Positions 14,225-25,741 of a stretch of 64,000 nt of DNA are shown here, in pieces. Position 1 is the stretch's first letter; each line of letters starts with the position of its first letter. The notes beneath the pieces were generated by a model. The model made no database searches. It was not told where the DNA came from and saw nothing but the letters and a program-made list of their open reading frames with translations. Source of the DNA: Piromyces finnis. Its lineage: Eukaryota; Neocallimastigomycota; Neocallimastigomycetes; Neocallimastigales; Neocallimastigaceae. Made by a program: the position numbers and the translations under genes. The stretch is from NCBI GenBank assembly GCA_002104945.1, contig MCFH01000090.1, positions 61,837-125,836 on the forward strand, given 5' to 3'.

Positions 14225-15417
14225 ATTTCTCAAATGTTTTTTTAATTATTAATTTATAAAATATTAAATTTTAATTTTTTTTATTATAATAATAAATAAA
14301 AATTTATTTCTTTTGTTTGAACAACAATTACTATCCCTTTTTAGGAAAAAAAAGATATAAAAAAAGGTTTTTTAAAGTGGGAATATTTCATATTTTATAA
14401 TAATTTATTATTATTATATTATCATTTTATTTGGTATTTTATTAGCAATTTTTTATTTTATTATTTCTCATATTTTAAAATTAGTAAAATTTGGAGGATG
14501 GCAAAGTTAAAATTAATAAATTAGCATAATCAGCAATGAACGAGTGGTGAAAATATTTTAATTTAAATTTTAAATTTTAATATTTAAAAAAAAAACATTG
14601 AAATAAAAGTGGTATTAACAAAGAAAATAAAACAAACTATCATTCTTTAAGTAGGTTACCACTAGTAAAATACTTAATATAATTAATTATAAAGGATCAA
14701 TATTAATACCAAAAAAAAAAAAAAAAAAAGCGGTCTTTTAAACAGCTTTTCAAGATTTTGATAAATCAAGAATTTTCTTTTATCCTAATTTATGATTGGT
14801 TGATTATATATCAGAGTATACTTATAATATATTAAATTTAATTTTTCTATTTTTTTTTTTTTTTAGGTTAAAAATTTTTTTTATTCTATTTCCTTTCAGC
14901 TAAATGAAGTAAAGAGAGCTTTAAAAAATAAAATTTTGATTAGTAAAAATATATTTTAATGAAATATAGGAAGGTGTAAAGAAAAAGAAAAAAAGGGAAT
15001 ATAATTATATATAACAAAAATTTAATAAATATATAAATATTTAACAAAATTAAAAAAAAAAAGTCTTTTTGATTTCAATAATTTTAATTATTGTATATAC
15101 CAAAATTTAAAATTTAACTTCAACTGTATACCATTGTAATTATGTTATTTTTAATTTCAATGAAACAATAATTTATTTAATAATTCATAATTAAAACTTA
15201 TTTATTCCATTAAAGAAAATTCATAAAAATTCAAAAATTCAGAAATTTAAAATTTAAAATCGAAGAAAGAATTTTTTTATTTCTATATATAAAAAAAAAT
15301 TCAAAAATTATTTATATATCATAAAATAGATTAAAAATAATTTAACAGTATTCAAATTTAGATACATATAATAATCAATATTCTTCAAAATTATTTAAAG
15401 AAAAAGAATTAAAAAAA
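13017..15417. other. AT-rich intergenic region
   Basis: No coding frame is seen. It contains many homopolymer tracts, (AT)n runs and one long tetranucleotide tract (listed separately). A more complex patch at about 13375-13445 has no recognisable gene. The last few hundred bases before 15418 are A-rich, as in other leaders of this window. Confidence 0.6.
14111..14226. repeat. (AAAT)n microsatellite interrupted by (AT)n
   Basis: About 116 bp of ATAA/TAAA tetranucleotide repeats, broken once by a short (AT) run at about 14152-14166. A slippage-prone tract in non-coding DNA. Confidence 0.95.
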
Positions 15418-16983
15418 ATGTTATCCGCTTTACATGTTATAGGTATATTATTTACCATTATTGTTATTGCCTTAGTTGGTTATTTCTCTGGTAAAAAGGT
15501 TAAAAATGCCAAAGATTTTGCTACCGGAGGAGGACAAGCTGGTATGTTTATCATCACTGGTATTATTTTAGGTACATTAATTAGTGGTCAAGCTACAATT
15601 GGTACTACTCAATTAAGTTTTGCTAATGGTATTTGTTCAATGTGGTTTGTTATTGGTTGTAGCTTGGGTTGTTTAATTCTTGCTATTCCATATGCTATTC
15701 CACTTCGTCGTAGTAAAAGTACAACACTTATGGAAATCATTTCAAAGGAATTTGGTCGTAAAACTGAATACTTATGTTCCGTACTTTGTTCCATTGGTAT
15801 TTTCATTAGTGTTATTGCCCAAGTTATCTCTGCTAATGCCCTTTTAACTACCATCTTCCCAATTAGTAATATTGTATCCTCAATCATTGCTATTATATTA
15901 ATGGCAGTTTATGTTATCTTTGGTGGTGTATGGGGTGCAGGTTATGGTGGTATTGCCAAATTATCCTTAATTTATATCACTTGTATCATTGGTGGTATTA
16001 TTGTATGGGTTAAGAATAATGGTTATGGTAATCTCATTCCAGAAATTATTAATAAAATGAATGGAACTCCTCTCGGTGCTTCAAACAATCTCCTTAATTA
16101 TGATGATGCCTCTTTCCACTATAAAAATGTTGTTGCTAGAGGTGCATTAAAGGATATTGGTAATGGTCTTTCCGTTGCTCTTGGTATCATTTGTACTCAA
16201 ACCTATGCTCAAGGTGTCTTTTCAAGTAAGAGTAATCGTGTAGCTATAAGTGGACCAATCCTTTCAGCTATTTTAATGCCACCTGTCTGTATTCTTTGTA
16301 TGATCATTGGTTTCTATATGCGCGCCAATTTCATTACCTCTGAAGAAGCAGATTTTATTACCAAAATGGGTAAAGCCGTTCCAAATAACATGGAAGTTAT
16401 AGAAAGATCTTCTCAAGCTTTTCCAATGTTTGCTTATCATAAAATGCCAGATTTCATTGGTGGTGTTACTTTAGGTACTCTTCTTGTTACTGTTGTTGGT
16501 GGTGGTGCTGGTTTATCCCTTGGTGTATCTACTATTATACATAGAGATATTATTTCTAAAGTATTCAAAATTGAAGATGCAAAGAAATCTCTTATTATTA
16601 TTCGTGTCATTATTTTAGTTATTTTAATTACTGCTGCTGTAATTGCTGATTTAATGCCAGGTACACTTATTAATGATTATGGTTTCTTATCCATGGGTTT
16701 ACGTGGTACTACTGTACTTTTACCACTTTCTGCTTCCCTCTTTTTCAAAAACAAAATTAATAGTATTTTCTGTTCTGCCTCAGTTATTCTTGGACCTCTT
16801 TCTGTTTTAATAAGTAAATTTGTATTCAAGGTTTCCTTTGATCCATTATTTGTTGGTCTTGGTGTTTGTTTAATATTATTTATTATTGGTTACTTTGTAG
16901 GTCCAAAGAAGGTAAAGGAAGAAGTAGAAAGAACAGAAGATGAAATTATTGTTGGAAAGTTAAAAGAATCTGGATTTTTATAA
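15418..16983 (+). CDS. Sodium:solute symporter (SSS) family transporter
   Basis: An uninterrupted frame of 521 residues, about a dozen hydrophobic segments starting at residue 5, with short loops and a charged C-terminal tail. The early GYFSGKKVKNAKDFATGGG segment and the following LGTLISGQATIGTTQLSF segment resemble the first two helices of SSS transporters (LeuT fold), where the unwound first helix and helix 8 bind sodium. The substrate cannot be told. The length fits bacterial SSS proteins rather than the larger fungal urea transporter Dur3. The absence of introns, beside neighbours with up to eleven exons, and the bacterial look suggest transfer from a rumen bacterium; this is inference. 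The final 15 codons, the stop and the 3' UTR are shared with the convergent RasGEF gene (see the inverted repeat), so the tail EDEIIVGKLKESGFL is probably not part of the ancestral transporter. Confidence 0.85.
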   Translation: MLSALHVIGILFTIIVIALVGYFSGKKVKNAKDFATGGGQAGMFIITGIILGTLISGQATIGTTQLSFANGICSMWFVIGCSLGCLILAIPYAIPLRRSKSTTLMEIISKEFGRKTEYLCSVLCSIGIFISVIAQVISANALLTTIFPISNIVSSIIAIILMAVYVIFGGVWGAGYGGIAKLSLIYITCIIGGIIVWVKNNGYGNLIPEIINKMNGTPLGASNNLLNYDDASFHYKNVVARGALKDIGNGLSVALGIICTQTYAQGVFSSKSNRVAISGPILSAILMPPVCILCMIIGFYMRANFITSEEADFITKMGKAVPNNMEVIERSSQAFPMFAYHKMPDFIGGVTLGTLLVTVVGGGAGLSLGVSTIIHRDIISKVFKIEDAKKSLIIIRVIILVILITAAVIADLMPGTLINDYGFLSMGLRGTTVLLPLSASLFFKNKINSIFCSASVILGPLSVLISKFVFKVSFDPLFVGLGVCLILFIIGYFVGPKKVKEEVERTEDEIIVGKLKESGFL

Positions 16984-17023
16984 GCTAATCGGGTTTTTTT
17001 TTTTTTAAATCATTTTTATTATT
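16939..17023 (+). repeat. Inverted-repeat arm 1: symporter 3' end and 3' UTR
   Basis: This segment and the reverse complement of 17963-18042 align with 6 mismatches over the 52 bases from GATGAA to TAAGCTAATC, including a perfect 22-base run through the stop codon. They continue in the UTR as a T run (13 versus 10 T, with a small indel) and an identical 17-base block ending TTTTTATTATT. It lies across the stop codon of the symporter. Confidence 0.95.
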
Positions 17024-17526
17024 ACTTTTTATTTATTTATTGCTATCACTATGAAATAAATAAATAAAAATATAAGAAAAAAAGAATGTTTTTTTTTTTT
17101 TTTTATAAAAATAGCATTTTTATATTTATTAATTTAATAATATAAAAAAAAAATTAATTTATTTTTTCTTTTCTTTTTACACCAATTTATTTTTATTTTT
17201 ACATTTATACCATAAAAAAAAAATTACTAATAGAAATTAAAGAAATTATATTTATTTATTCCAAATATTTTAGTCTACTGTATAGAAATAAAAAAAAATA
17301 ATAATAATAATTAAAAAAGTAAACATTCTTAAAAATAATTAATAAAACTATTTTTTATATTTATTTTTTCTACTTTTTAAAAATTATTTAATAAAACAAT
17401 AAAAATTAATAACAATAATAATTTAATAATAAAACCTAATTTGGTTTTTTTTTTTTTTTTTTTTTTTTATTTTATTTTATTTTATTGTTGATTTACTTTT
17501 TAAAATTTTATTTTATCTTTATATAG

Positions 17527-17557
<31 letters not shown>

Positions 17558-17678
17558 TTTTTTTGCTACTGCTTTTATTATTATTTTTATTATCATTACT
17601 TTATCTTTGTAGAATGTAATTATTTACTTTTTTTTTTTTTTTTATTTTTTTTAGAGTATTAACAAATATGGTTTTAAA

Positions 17679-17720
<42 letters not shown>

Positions 17721-17997
17721 CTAAAAAAATAAAACTATATCTACCTATTGTATTATTACATTTAACTTTTTTTAATCTAAACAAATAAAAAATGATTTGT
17801 AATGATAAATGTAGGTGTGTTTGTGTGTGTGTTGTATGTGTTAGGTAATGGAAATAAAGATAGCTATAATATTTTTATAATGGTATTTATAGTAAAATTT
17901 TAAAAAAAAAAAAAAATTATATAAAATTATATATGTATTAAAAAAAAAAAAAGGAAAAAAAAAATAATAAAAATGATTTAAAAAAAAAATGATTAGC
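16984..17997. other. Convergent 3' intergenic region between symporter and RasGEF genes
   Basis: Both 3' UTRs and several long T tracts (about 17444-17470, 17629-17643, 17683-17720) and A tracts. A GT-rich patch occurs at about 17812-17845. The ends of the region are the two arms of the inverted repeat. No gene is seen. Confidence 0.7.
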
Positions 17998-18042
17998 TTA
18001 TAAAAATCCAGAATCCTTTAACTTTCTAGCAATAGCTTCATC
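17963..18042 (-). repeat. Inverted-repeat arm 2: RasGEF 3' end and 3' UTR
   Basis: Partner of 16939-17023, in opposite orientation. Read on its own coding strand it gives DDEAIARKLKDSGFL-stop, against EDEIIVGKLKESGFL-stop in the symporter, followed by the same UTR bases. The two arms are about 940 bp apart. Confidence 0.95.
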
Positions 18043-21031
18043 ATCACTTTCTCTTGGTTCTGCAATAAGAGACATACTATACAAGGTAGCTTCATCAACG
18101 GTTTCATTAAGGAATTTTAATATAAAGTCACTTATTCCTTTTACATAATTTAATTTATAGGGTTGGTTTTGATATTGTTGAATTTCTCTAATAACTTCAG
18201 CAGTTTTGGTTTGCTTACTAAAGTTAATAAGCTGATTATTTGATTTTAAATTATTGGTATTACCATCTTCAATAAAAGTTAAATCAGTAAGGTAAACACC
18301 AAGGAATGGTACACATGGTGGATTAACAGAATGAAGATTTTCACGATAATGAGCATAGTTCTTTTGTGGATTCATAACACTTTCAATATTATCAAACATC
18401 ATTTTCACCTTATTAGATAAATGATCCCAAGTACGTTTTAATCTATGAATTGGTGAAGAGTTAAAACCAGCAAGAATTGACATGACGGTATTGAAATTAT
18501 TTAAGGAATAGCATCTATCAGCAATTAAAATAAAGTGCTTTAAGATATTACAACGACGCTTTATATCACTTTCACCTAAAATAGAGGTTGCTACCCAACC
18601 AGTAGTTCTATTGGAAAATTCAATCATAGCTTTAACATTAACAGCTGGTGAATTTTCTTTTTCTGACCAAGCTTTATTTAAGCATTCAATTGGTTGAATT
18701 TGAGTGTAAGTCCTTGATTCCAAAATAGTTAATTGTCTTGCTATTTCTAATGGATCAATATCAAGGAATTTGAAATTATTCATGTTTTTGGGTAAAATTG
18801 GTGGTGGAGCATCTTTACTGCTAACACTTATGGATATCTTCTTGACAATACCTGCATCCTGTGAAAATTATGTAAAATACATAAAATCAATAATCCATAA
18901 ATAAATTTTAATGCAATCACTTTATTTCTTAAAAACAATTACATATATATATTATGCTTATCATCGCCTATTCAAATACTTACTCTCTTTTCTAATGTCT
19001 TTAAAATAGTGTTGGCAATATTAGCATGTTCACCAACAGTTTGGGAGGAGAAGAATTGACGAACGGCATCCATTGCCTTTGCATCATCAGCATTACCTTG
19101 TAAATCAAGGGAATAAGTTTCAATCCATGACTTTAAGACATTACAAACACGAAGACGAATTGGCATAGCCTTCTTTTCATTCCATATCTTAAGGTCTTGT
19201 GGATTATTTAATTGTGGTGGTGGTTTAATACAGAAACGCTTAATTAAGGCATCAATAACTTCCATGGAAGATGCAAATGAACGATATGTTAATAAGAAGG
19301 ATTGAGTAAAGTTAGTATCATGGGAATCGTGAATAGTTAAACGTTCAATTAAAGCTGGGAAAGTGGCACCCTTGACCTTTCCTTCCATATTAAATACAAT
19401 ATCCTTATTACTATAATCATAGTTTAAGTACCATGGTTTAGAATTTAAGTCAGGGGCAGAAGCTGATGTTTCAGTTAAAATTTCATCACCAAGTAATTGC
19501 TTTAACTTATTTTTACTAGTTTTTCTTTCATTTATAAATCTTGGATCATTTGGTGGACCGTTAATGTTAAACTCAGCAAATTGTTGTTCAAGAGTACGAC
19601 CTGGAGACATCATATTGCTTGGCATTCTTTGAGAGTAAGCACGTTCTCTACCTTCTTCTTGAGCACTGATACATTTGTCACCACTTTCTGGGATGTCACT
19701 CATATTAGAATTAATGGCAGAAAGAGATTGGGAACGACGTCCACGATTCTTCATTTGTGGATCCATATAATATTGTTCTGATACAACAGATGGACGTCTG
19801 TTATATTCATTAAACATCATTTGGTAGTGTTCTTGTTCACCAACTTCCTTTTCTTGTAAAAGATATTTTACAGAAATCATAAAGTCCTTAACACCCTTTT
19901 CAACTAATCCAGCACCAAGAATAACTTGTTCATTAGCATTATTTGGACGAATTGGGCTAACTGAATTTTGTGCTGCAGTGACTAAACCAGAAATATTGTT
20001 ACATAAAGCAATACGATTAACCTTAAATTCACGAGTTGCTTCAGTATTCATATTATCATATTGAACTTCATCAACAACAGAAAGTAAACGACCAACATCA
20101 GTAACAATTGATCTTGTTTGAGTAATTAAGAAACTAGTTTGATAATCTGGTTGGCGTAAATTTGATATTAATTTTTGAGTACTTCTGAAAATTTCTTGAG
20201 AACATTGTTCTAATTGTGCAAGTAATTCAGAACTAGCTTGAGCTGGTTCTTCTTGAGCATCGCGAACTTCTTCTGGACGAATATCAATCAATGATTTATC
20301 TAATTTTATATCAACATCTTGAGCAGCCATTATAAATTGACGAACAGCGCCTAATACATCATTAGCTGTTTGTTGCATTTTAATAGCAGCATCTGGTGGT
20401 GGCCAGACTTGAGATGCTGTCTTTGTTGCCAAAACTAATAAATTTAATGTACGCATAATGTTTTTATTTAATTGTTTAAGAACATTGTAATTTGGATAGT
20501 GTTGAATATCATGATTAACTGTTCCAGAAGCATAAAGCATTAATCTAATAATTTCAACAATAGTTGTTGATTGTTGAACATATAAACCTTTTTGCTTTAA
20601 TTGAGCAGATTGGTTAAGTTGTTGAACACTGTGAGTAATTTCTTGTAACAGAATATTCCATGTTAATTCAGATTCAAGAATTCTTGAGGTTATAGAACGA
20701 TAATCAGAATCTCCACTATTTGAAATTGGTCTTTCTTGTTGTGGATCAACAGATCTTGAAGACATCTTTTATTTATAACAGTTAAACGTATATTTCATTA
20801 TGAAATTTTTAAAAGTCGTCAGTGCAACAAAATAAAACAATTTTTAAATATTATAATAGTGTATTATTATTCATATAGTATTCGTATTGTTATAATTATT
20901 TGATATTTTTTTTCATTATGATTAGGTAATGTTATTCAATTATTTATATGATTCATCATTGATTCATAAATCATGGTTTATTTAAACATGTATTATATAT
21001 AAAATATTATTAAAAATAAAATATCATCATT

Positions 21032-21072
<41 letters not shown>

Positions 21073-21963
21073 ATTCATTCCAAAAAAAAAAAAAAAATCA
21101 TATAAATTGTATTGATAAATGATATTTACAAGTTCACCGGTTTCTGGATTGATTTCATCAATATCCCAGCAAGTTTCATCTGTAATCTTATTGAAATAGT
21201 AGACTTGACCATCATAAGTGGTTTTCTTTCCCCATTGTGGTGGTAACTAAATTTTATAGGAATAAATAAAAATCTTAATATTAAAGAAATTTTTTCTTTA
21301 TATATTTTCATAACTATAAAAAATTGACGAATTCCTACTCTTATTCCACTATCACCAGATCTTCTTGATGACTCTGATAATCTATGTCTTCTTCCTTGTT
21401 GAATATCAAATTCTTCATATCTTTATAAAATAATTATATATTAATAAAGAAGTATTGCAATGGTGATATTTATAAATCATTAATAAAAGAATATTACAAT
21501 ATTTAGACTATAATTATATTAATTACTTACTCTTCTTGATTATTCATTTCATAACCCATTTCTTGTGGTGGAATCATATTTCCTTGTCTTTGTTGCTTCT
21601 AATTTCAAAATATATTTATAAAATTTTTATATGAATTAATTTTATGAGCTATTCACCAAAATTTTAATTTATATTCAAACTTACAGATATATCAATATCT
21701 TGAACATAATTTGATGGAAACCTTTGTATTCGTAATTATCGTATTATATGCAATATTTATAACTTTAAATTTTATTCTTTAAATATTTTGAAAAAAAAAT
21801 AAAAATAAATTGAAATTTACCATCCACGGTTACCGTTACAAATACCGTCCCACCAACCAGAACTTAATCTACTAATAACTTGAATAATATCACCTTGTTT
21901 TAAGGATAATTGAGAATCATCTTGAGCCTCAAAATCAAATTTTGCTTCGACATGTGAAGACAT
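17998..21963 (-). CDS. CDC25: CDC25-type Ras guanine-nucleotide exchange factor with SH3 and WW domains
   Basis: Seven exons on the minus strand: 21963-21821, 21721-21685, 21598-21531, 21420-21339, 21246-21130, 20765-18984 and 18858-17998. They join in frame to give 1029 residues. Residues 1-60 are an SH3 domain (KFDFEAQDDSQLSLKQGD, GWWDG, RGWFPSNYV). A WW domain lies at about 111-140 (LPPQWGKKTTYDGQVYYFN, one exon). A helical middle region follows. The Ras exchanger motif (REM) is at about 597-735 (FLLTYRSF), and the catalytic RasGEF domain runs from about 770 to 1005 (DIDPLEIARQLTILE, NFNTVMSILAGFNSSPIHRL, PPCVPFLGVYLTDL). It should load Ras with GTP at membranes, upstream of cAMP or MAPK signalling. 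An exon starts exactly at an in-frame ATG (20763-20765), so a shorter form without SH3-WW could be made from an internal promoter. Confidence 0.9.
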
Positions 21964-22034
21964 TATGATTTATTTTTATATTTATACTGGTCTTAAAAAA
22001 ATTATTTCTGATTGTATTATATTAAATTATTTAA

Positions 22035-22065
<31 letters not shown>

Positions 22066-25000
22066 GTCAATAATCATATAATATTTACCCTAGATATAAT
22101 AAAGTGTTTATAAATAGGTTTATATATTCTACTTTAATAATTTCCATTTATCACTTTTATTCTTTTTATACATATATATATTATAATCCTCATTCTCATT
22201 AATATTTATAATGCTCTATTTTTACTATTTTGTTTATAGCCATCTTTTGCTTATCAATTTTAAATATACTATATTCATTTTGTTCAATACTTTTGCTTTT
22301 TTTTTTTTTTGTACTTTCAAGTATTTTAAAATTTCAGCTTCCCCCACATACTATTTTTTATTGCTTATTATTTACTTTAAATTTGTTTGTTGAGATTAAG
22401 TGATAAAATATTATATATCCTGTATATATATATACTCTTTTGTTTACTTTTCAAAAGGTTATTACTTTTCAAAATAATTATTCATTATTTATTGATCCAT
22501 TGTTTATTTATTTGCTGAATATTTATTTACTTTTACTGTTACTGAACTTTTAATTTCGACTCGATAATTTTTATTTTTATTTATTTACTTTTTTTTTTTT
22601 TTTTACTATGTTTATTTTCAAAATATATTTCCTCACACCAATCCAAAAATTACAAAAAAAAAAAAAAAAAAAGATCATTTATCGTTATTTATTAACACTA
22701 TATTTAGATTTAGATATATTACTATCTCTTTTTTTTTTTTAATAATAATGATTATTTACTTTTATTTTATTTTTAGTATATAACTCCTTATTTATATATT
22801 TTTTCTTGTTTAGTTTTTATATACTTTATGTTGTTTTTATTTTATTTTTCAGTAATTCATATTTAATATTATCCTTATTAAAGAAAAAATTAATAAATAT
22901 GGGAAAAAAATATTGTAAATAGTGATAATATACCTATTTATTCTATATTTTTTTTATTATTAATAATTTTATTAAATTAATTTACATTTATTATTTAATA
23001 GAGTTTATTATAAATTAATATCAAGAATTTGAAATATTTTTAGTATAATAAACTATAAATAAAATTAAGGTTTTATATGTTTGATAGCAATACTTCTTGT
23101 ATTTTTAGTAGTTTTTTTTTTTTATATATATAATTTCCCAACCTTTTTACTAATATCTCAAAAGTTAAAACAATAAGGAAAAAAAAAGTTTTAAAACTTA
23201 CCAAATAGAAAATACTTAATAGATATTGTTTTTTTTTATTATTATTGATTATTGTTTAAAAAAAAAATCTAATTTTTTTTTATTATTATTTCTCTAAAAA
23301 AAATAATTTTTACTATTGGTTTAAATATACGATTTTATACTAACATTTATATACATTAAAATAAAAAAAAAAGTATACAATTATAAAATATTTATTATTA
23401 ATTTCTCTAAATATTTTAATTGCTTTTTATTATTATACAATTTTTAATTACCTCTAAAAAATCAAATCCGAATATATTACTCTTTTTTTTTTTTTTTTGT
23501 ATATTCAAACTTTTCTTTTTATAAAGCGTTTAAATATGAATTGATGGTTGTATATATACACAAAAACAAATATTTTTTTTAAATATATTTTTTTGAATAA
23601 TTTATTATATATATTATTTATAATACAGGAACGCTTTCAATTGAGAATATATATAATAAAATAAATAGAAAATGAATGATTTCTTGTGCTATTATTAATA
23701 TACAATTTTTTTTTGTTACTGTTGTTTATTTTGATTTTAGAGATTTATTTCTCTTATTTATAGTTTAAATAATTTAAATAAACAATCTAACACATTTTTA
23801 AAATAAAATATTACAACTAAAAGAAAAGATTTTATTTATATATATAGATATATAAATAATCCTCTATATTCAGTTTTTGTAATTGCTTTATTTTTTCTTT
23901 TCCTTTTGCAAAATCTATTTTATATTATAACTACAAAAAAATAAATTTAAAATAGATAATGAAACAAAAAAAAAAAAAAAAAAAAAAAGAGAAATGAAAT
24001 ATTTAAATAAAATTTTAAAAAAAAAATTAACAAATAATTATAATTAAAAAAAATTAAATATATATTGATATATTTAATATATAATTAATTAATCATAATT
24101 TTTTATAAAAAATTTTAATAAATTAGAAAAGGGAAAAAAGGTTGGCAAATGAGTTGCTTTTTTTTTTAATACTTAAATCATAGAGTTTTTTCAAGGTTTA
24201 AAATATATGTACTCATTTGGTTTAGGAATGAATTAATTGTAAGTAAAGAATTACCTCTTTTCTAGTGTAAATAAAAGTTTCTATGCATAAAAAAAATTGC
24301 TTTTAAAATGAAGCCATATATCTTTTTATTAAGGAATAGAGTTTGAGGTTTTTATTATTTATTAAAGTTTACTTCTTTTTGATTATGTAAATAAAATGAT
24401 AAACCTTATTTATTATTAAAACTCTCGATAGATAAAAAAAAATTAAACATGTTTTATATTTAATAATATATATGGGGAACTATTGATTTAATTGACTATT
24501 AATATATATTGTTTTAATTACAATGTAATATTCTATTATATATAAAAATAGGCATTGTGTAATACAAAAGATAATATAAAATAATAATTTCTTATATAAA
24601 ATTAAATAAGAAAAGAATTTAATTGATGAATATTATGTTTTATATATTAAAATATATTAAAATGAATTAAATAAATATATATTATTTAAATTATTTAATA
24701 TTAAATCATAATGAAATGATCCATTGGTATGGATAACTCTTCATCGATAGGTTGAACTAATAGTAAAATAGTTTTTCAAGTATTATTATAATAATGTAGA
24801 ATGAAAAGTATTATTAGGTTACTATAATAATAATGTATAATTAATATTTAGAATTTTAGAAAATATTATTATTTATTATAATATTTTGTATTTTATATAT
24901 AAATTTACTTTTCCTTTTGGTATTCATTTTTTTTTTAAAAAAAAAAAAAATTTATATTGTACAGTCGGTACAAAAACAATATACTACAAAAATTTTAAAT

Positions 25001-25741
25001 ACAAAAATGTACATAAAAAATTTCATTGTAGCCATCTTTATTCAGTAGACAAAATAGGTAGGAAAACTCATAAATTATATTGATCCTATATACATGAAAA
25101 TTACCAAAGAGCTGACACAACACAGTTAAACTACATTGGATTTTTTTTTTTTCTTTTTTTTTATTTATTTATTTATTCTATTACCTAAAATTTTAAATAG
25201 TTTAAATATATAATAATATATATTATAATTTTTTTTATTTTTAATTATTCTATAGTATTATTATAAATTAACGAATAAATTTTTTTTTTTTATTTTTTAT
25301 TTATTTTCCAAAATGTTTTGATAGTTATAATTTATAGGTTGATTTTAAAGCCTTTTTTTTTCTTTTTGATTTGTTTTAAATGTTGTTAAATTTTTTCTTT
25401 TTTTTAAAAAATTAAAAAAAAGGCTTTAAAATCTTTATATTTTTTCATGTTGAAAAAAGTAAAAATAGTAATTTAATAGTATTAGTATTTTTTATTCATA
25501 TAAAAAAAATATATATTTCTTTTATAATAAATTATATTAATAATGGGAAAATATTTTTAAAAGTTTTTTTTTTTTATATATTATTATTATTTTATTAGTT
25601 TGTATGTATATTGATGCTTATAATTAAAAATTCTATAAAATATAAATGGGTGATGTATTTTTTTAATTTATACTTTTCGTTAATAATGAAAAATAAAATT
25701 AAAAAAAAAATAGTTTAAATTATTGAGTATAATATCAATTT
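21964..25741. other. AT-rich intergenic region upstream of the RasGEF gene
   Basis: About 3.8 kb with no supported gene. It must contain the RasGEF promoter at its left end and the 3' UTR of the PH-domain gene at its right end. The content is homopolymers, (AT)n and short A/T words; short open frames inside are F/Y/K/N-rich translations of such tracts. Confidence 0.6.

Noticed and set aside
21130-21963. Separate small SH3-WW gene upstream of the RasGEF
   Set aside because: Every splice phase continues in frame into the RasGEF exon and the combination is sensible; the alternative is kept only as a finding to check.
24886-25083. 65-codon frame starting FIYKFTFPFGIHF
   Set aside because: Low-complexity translation, no leader or family resemblance; treated as chance.
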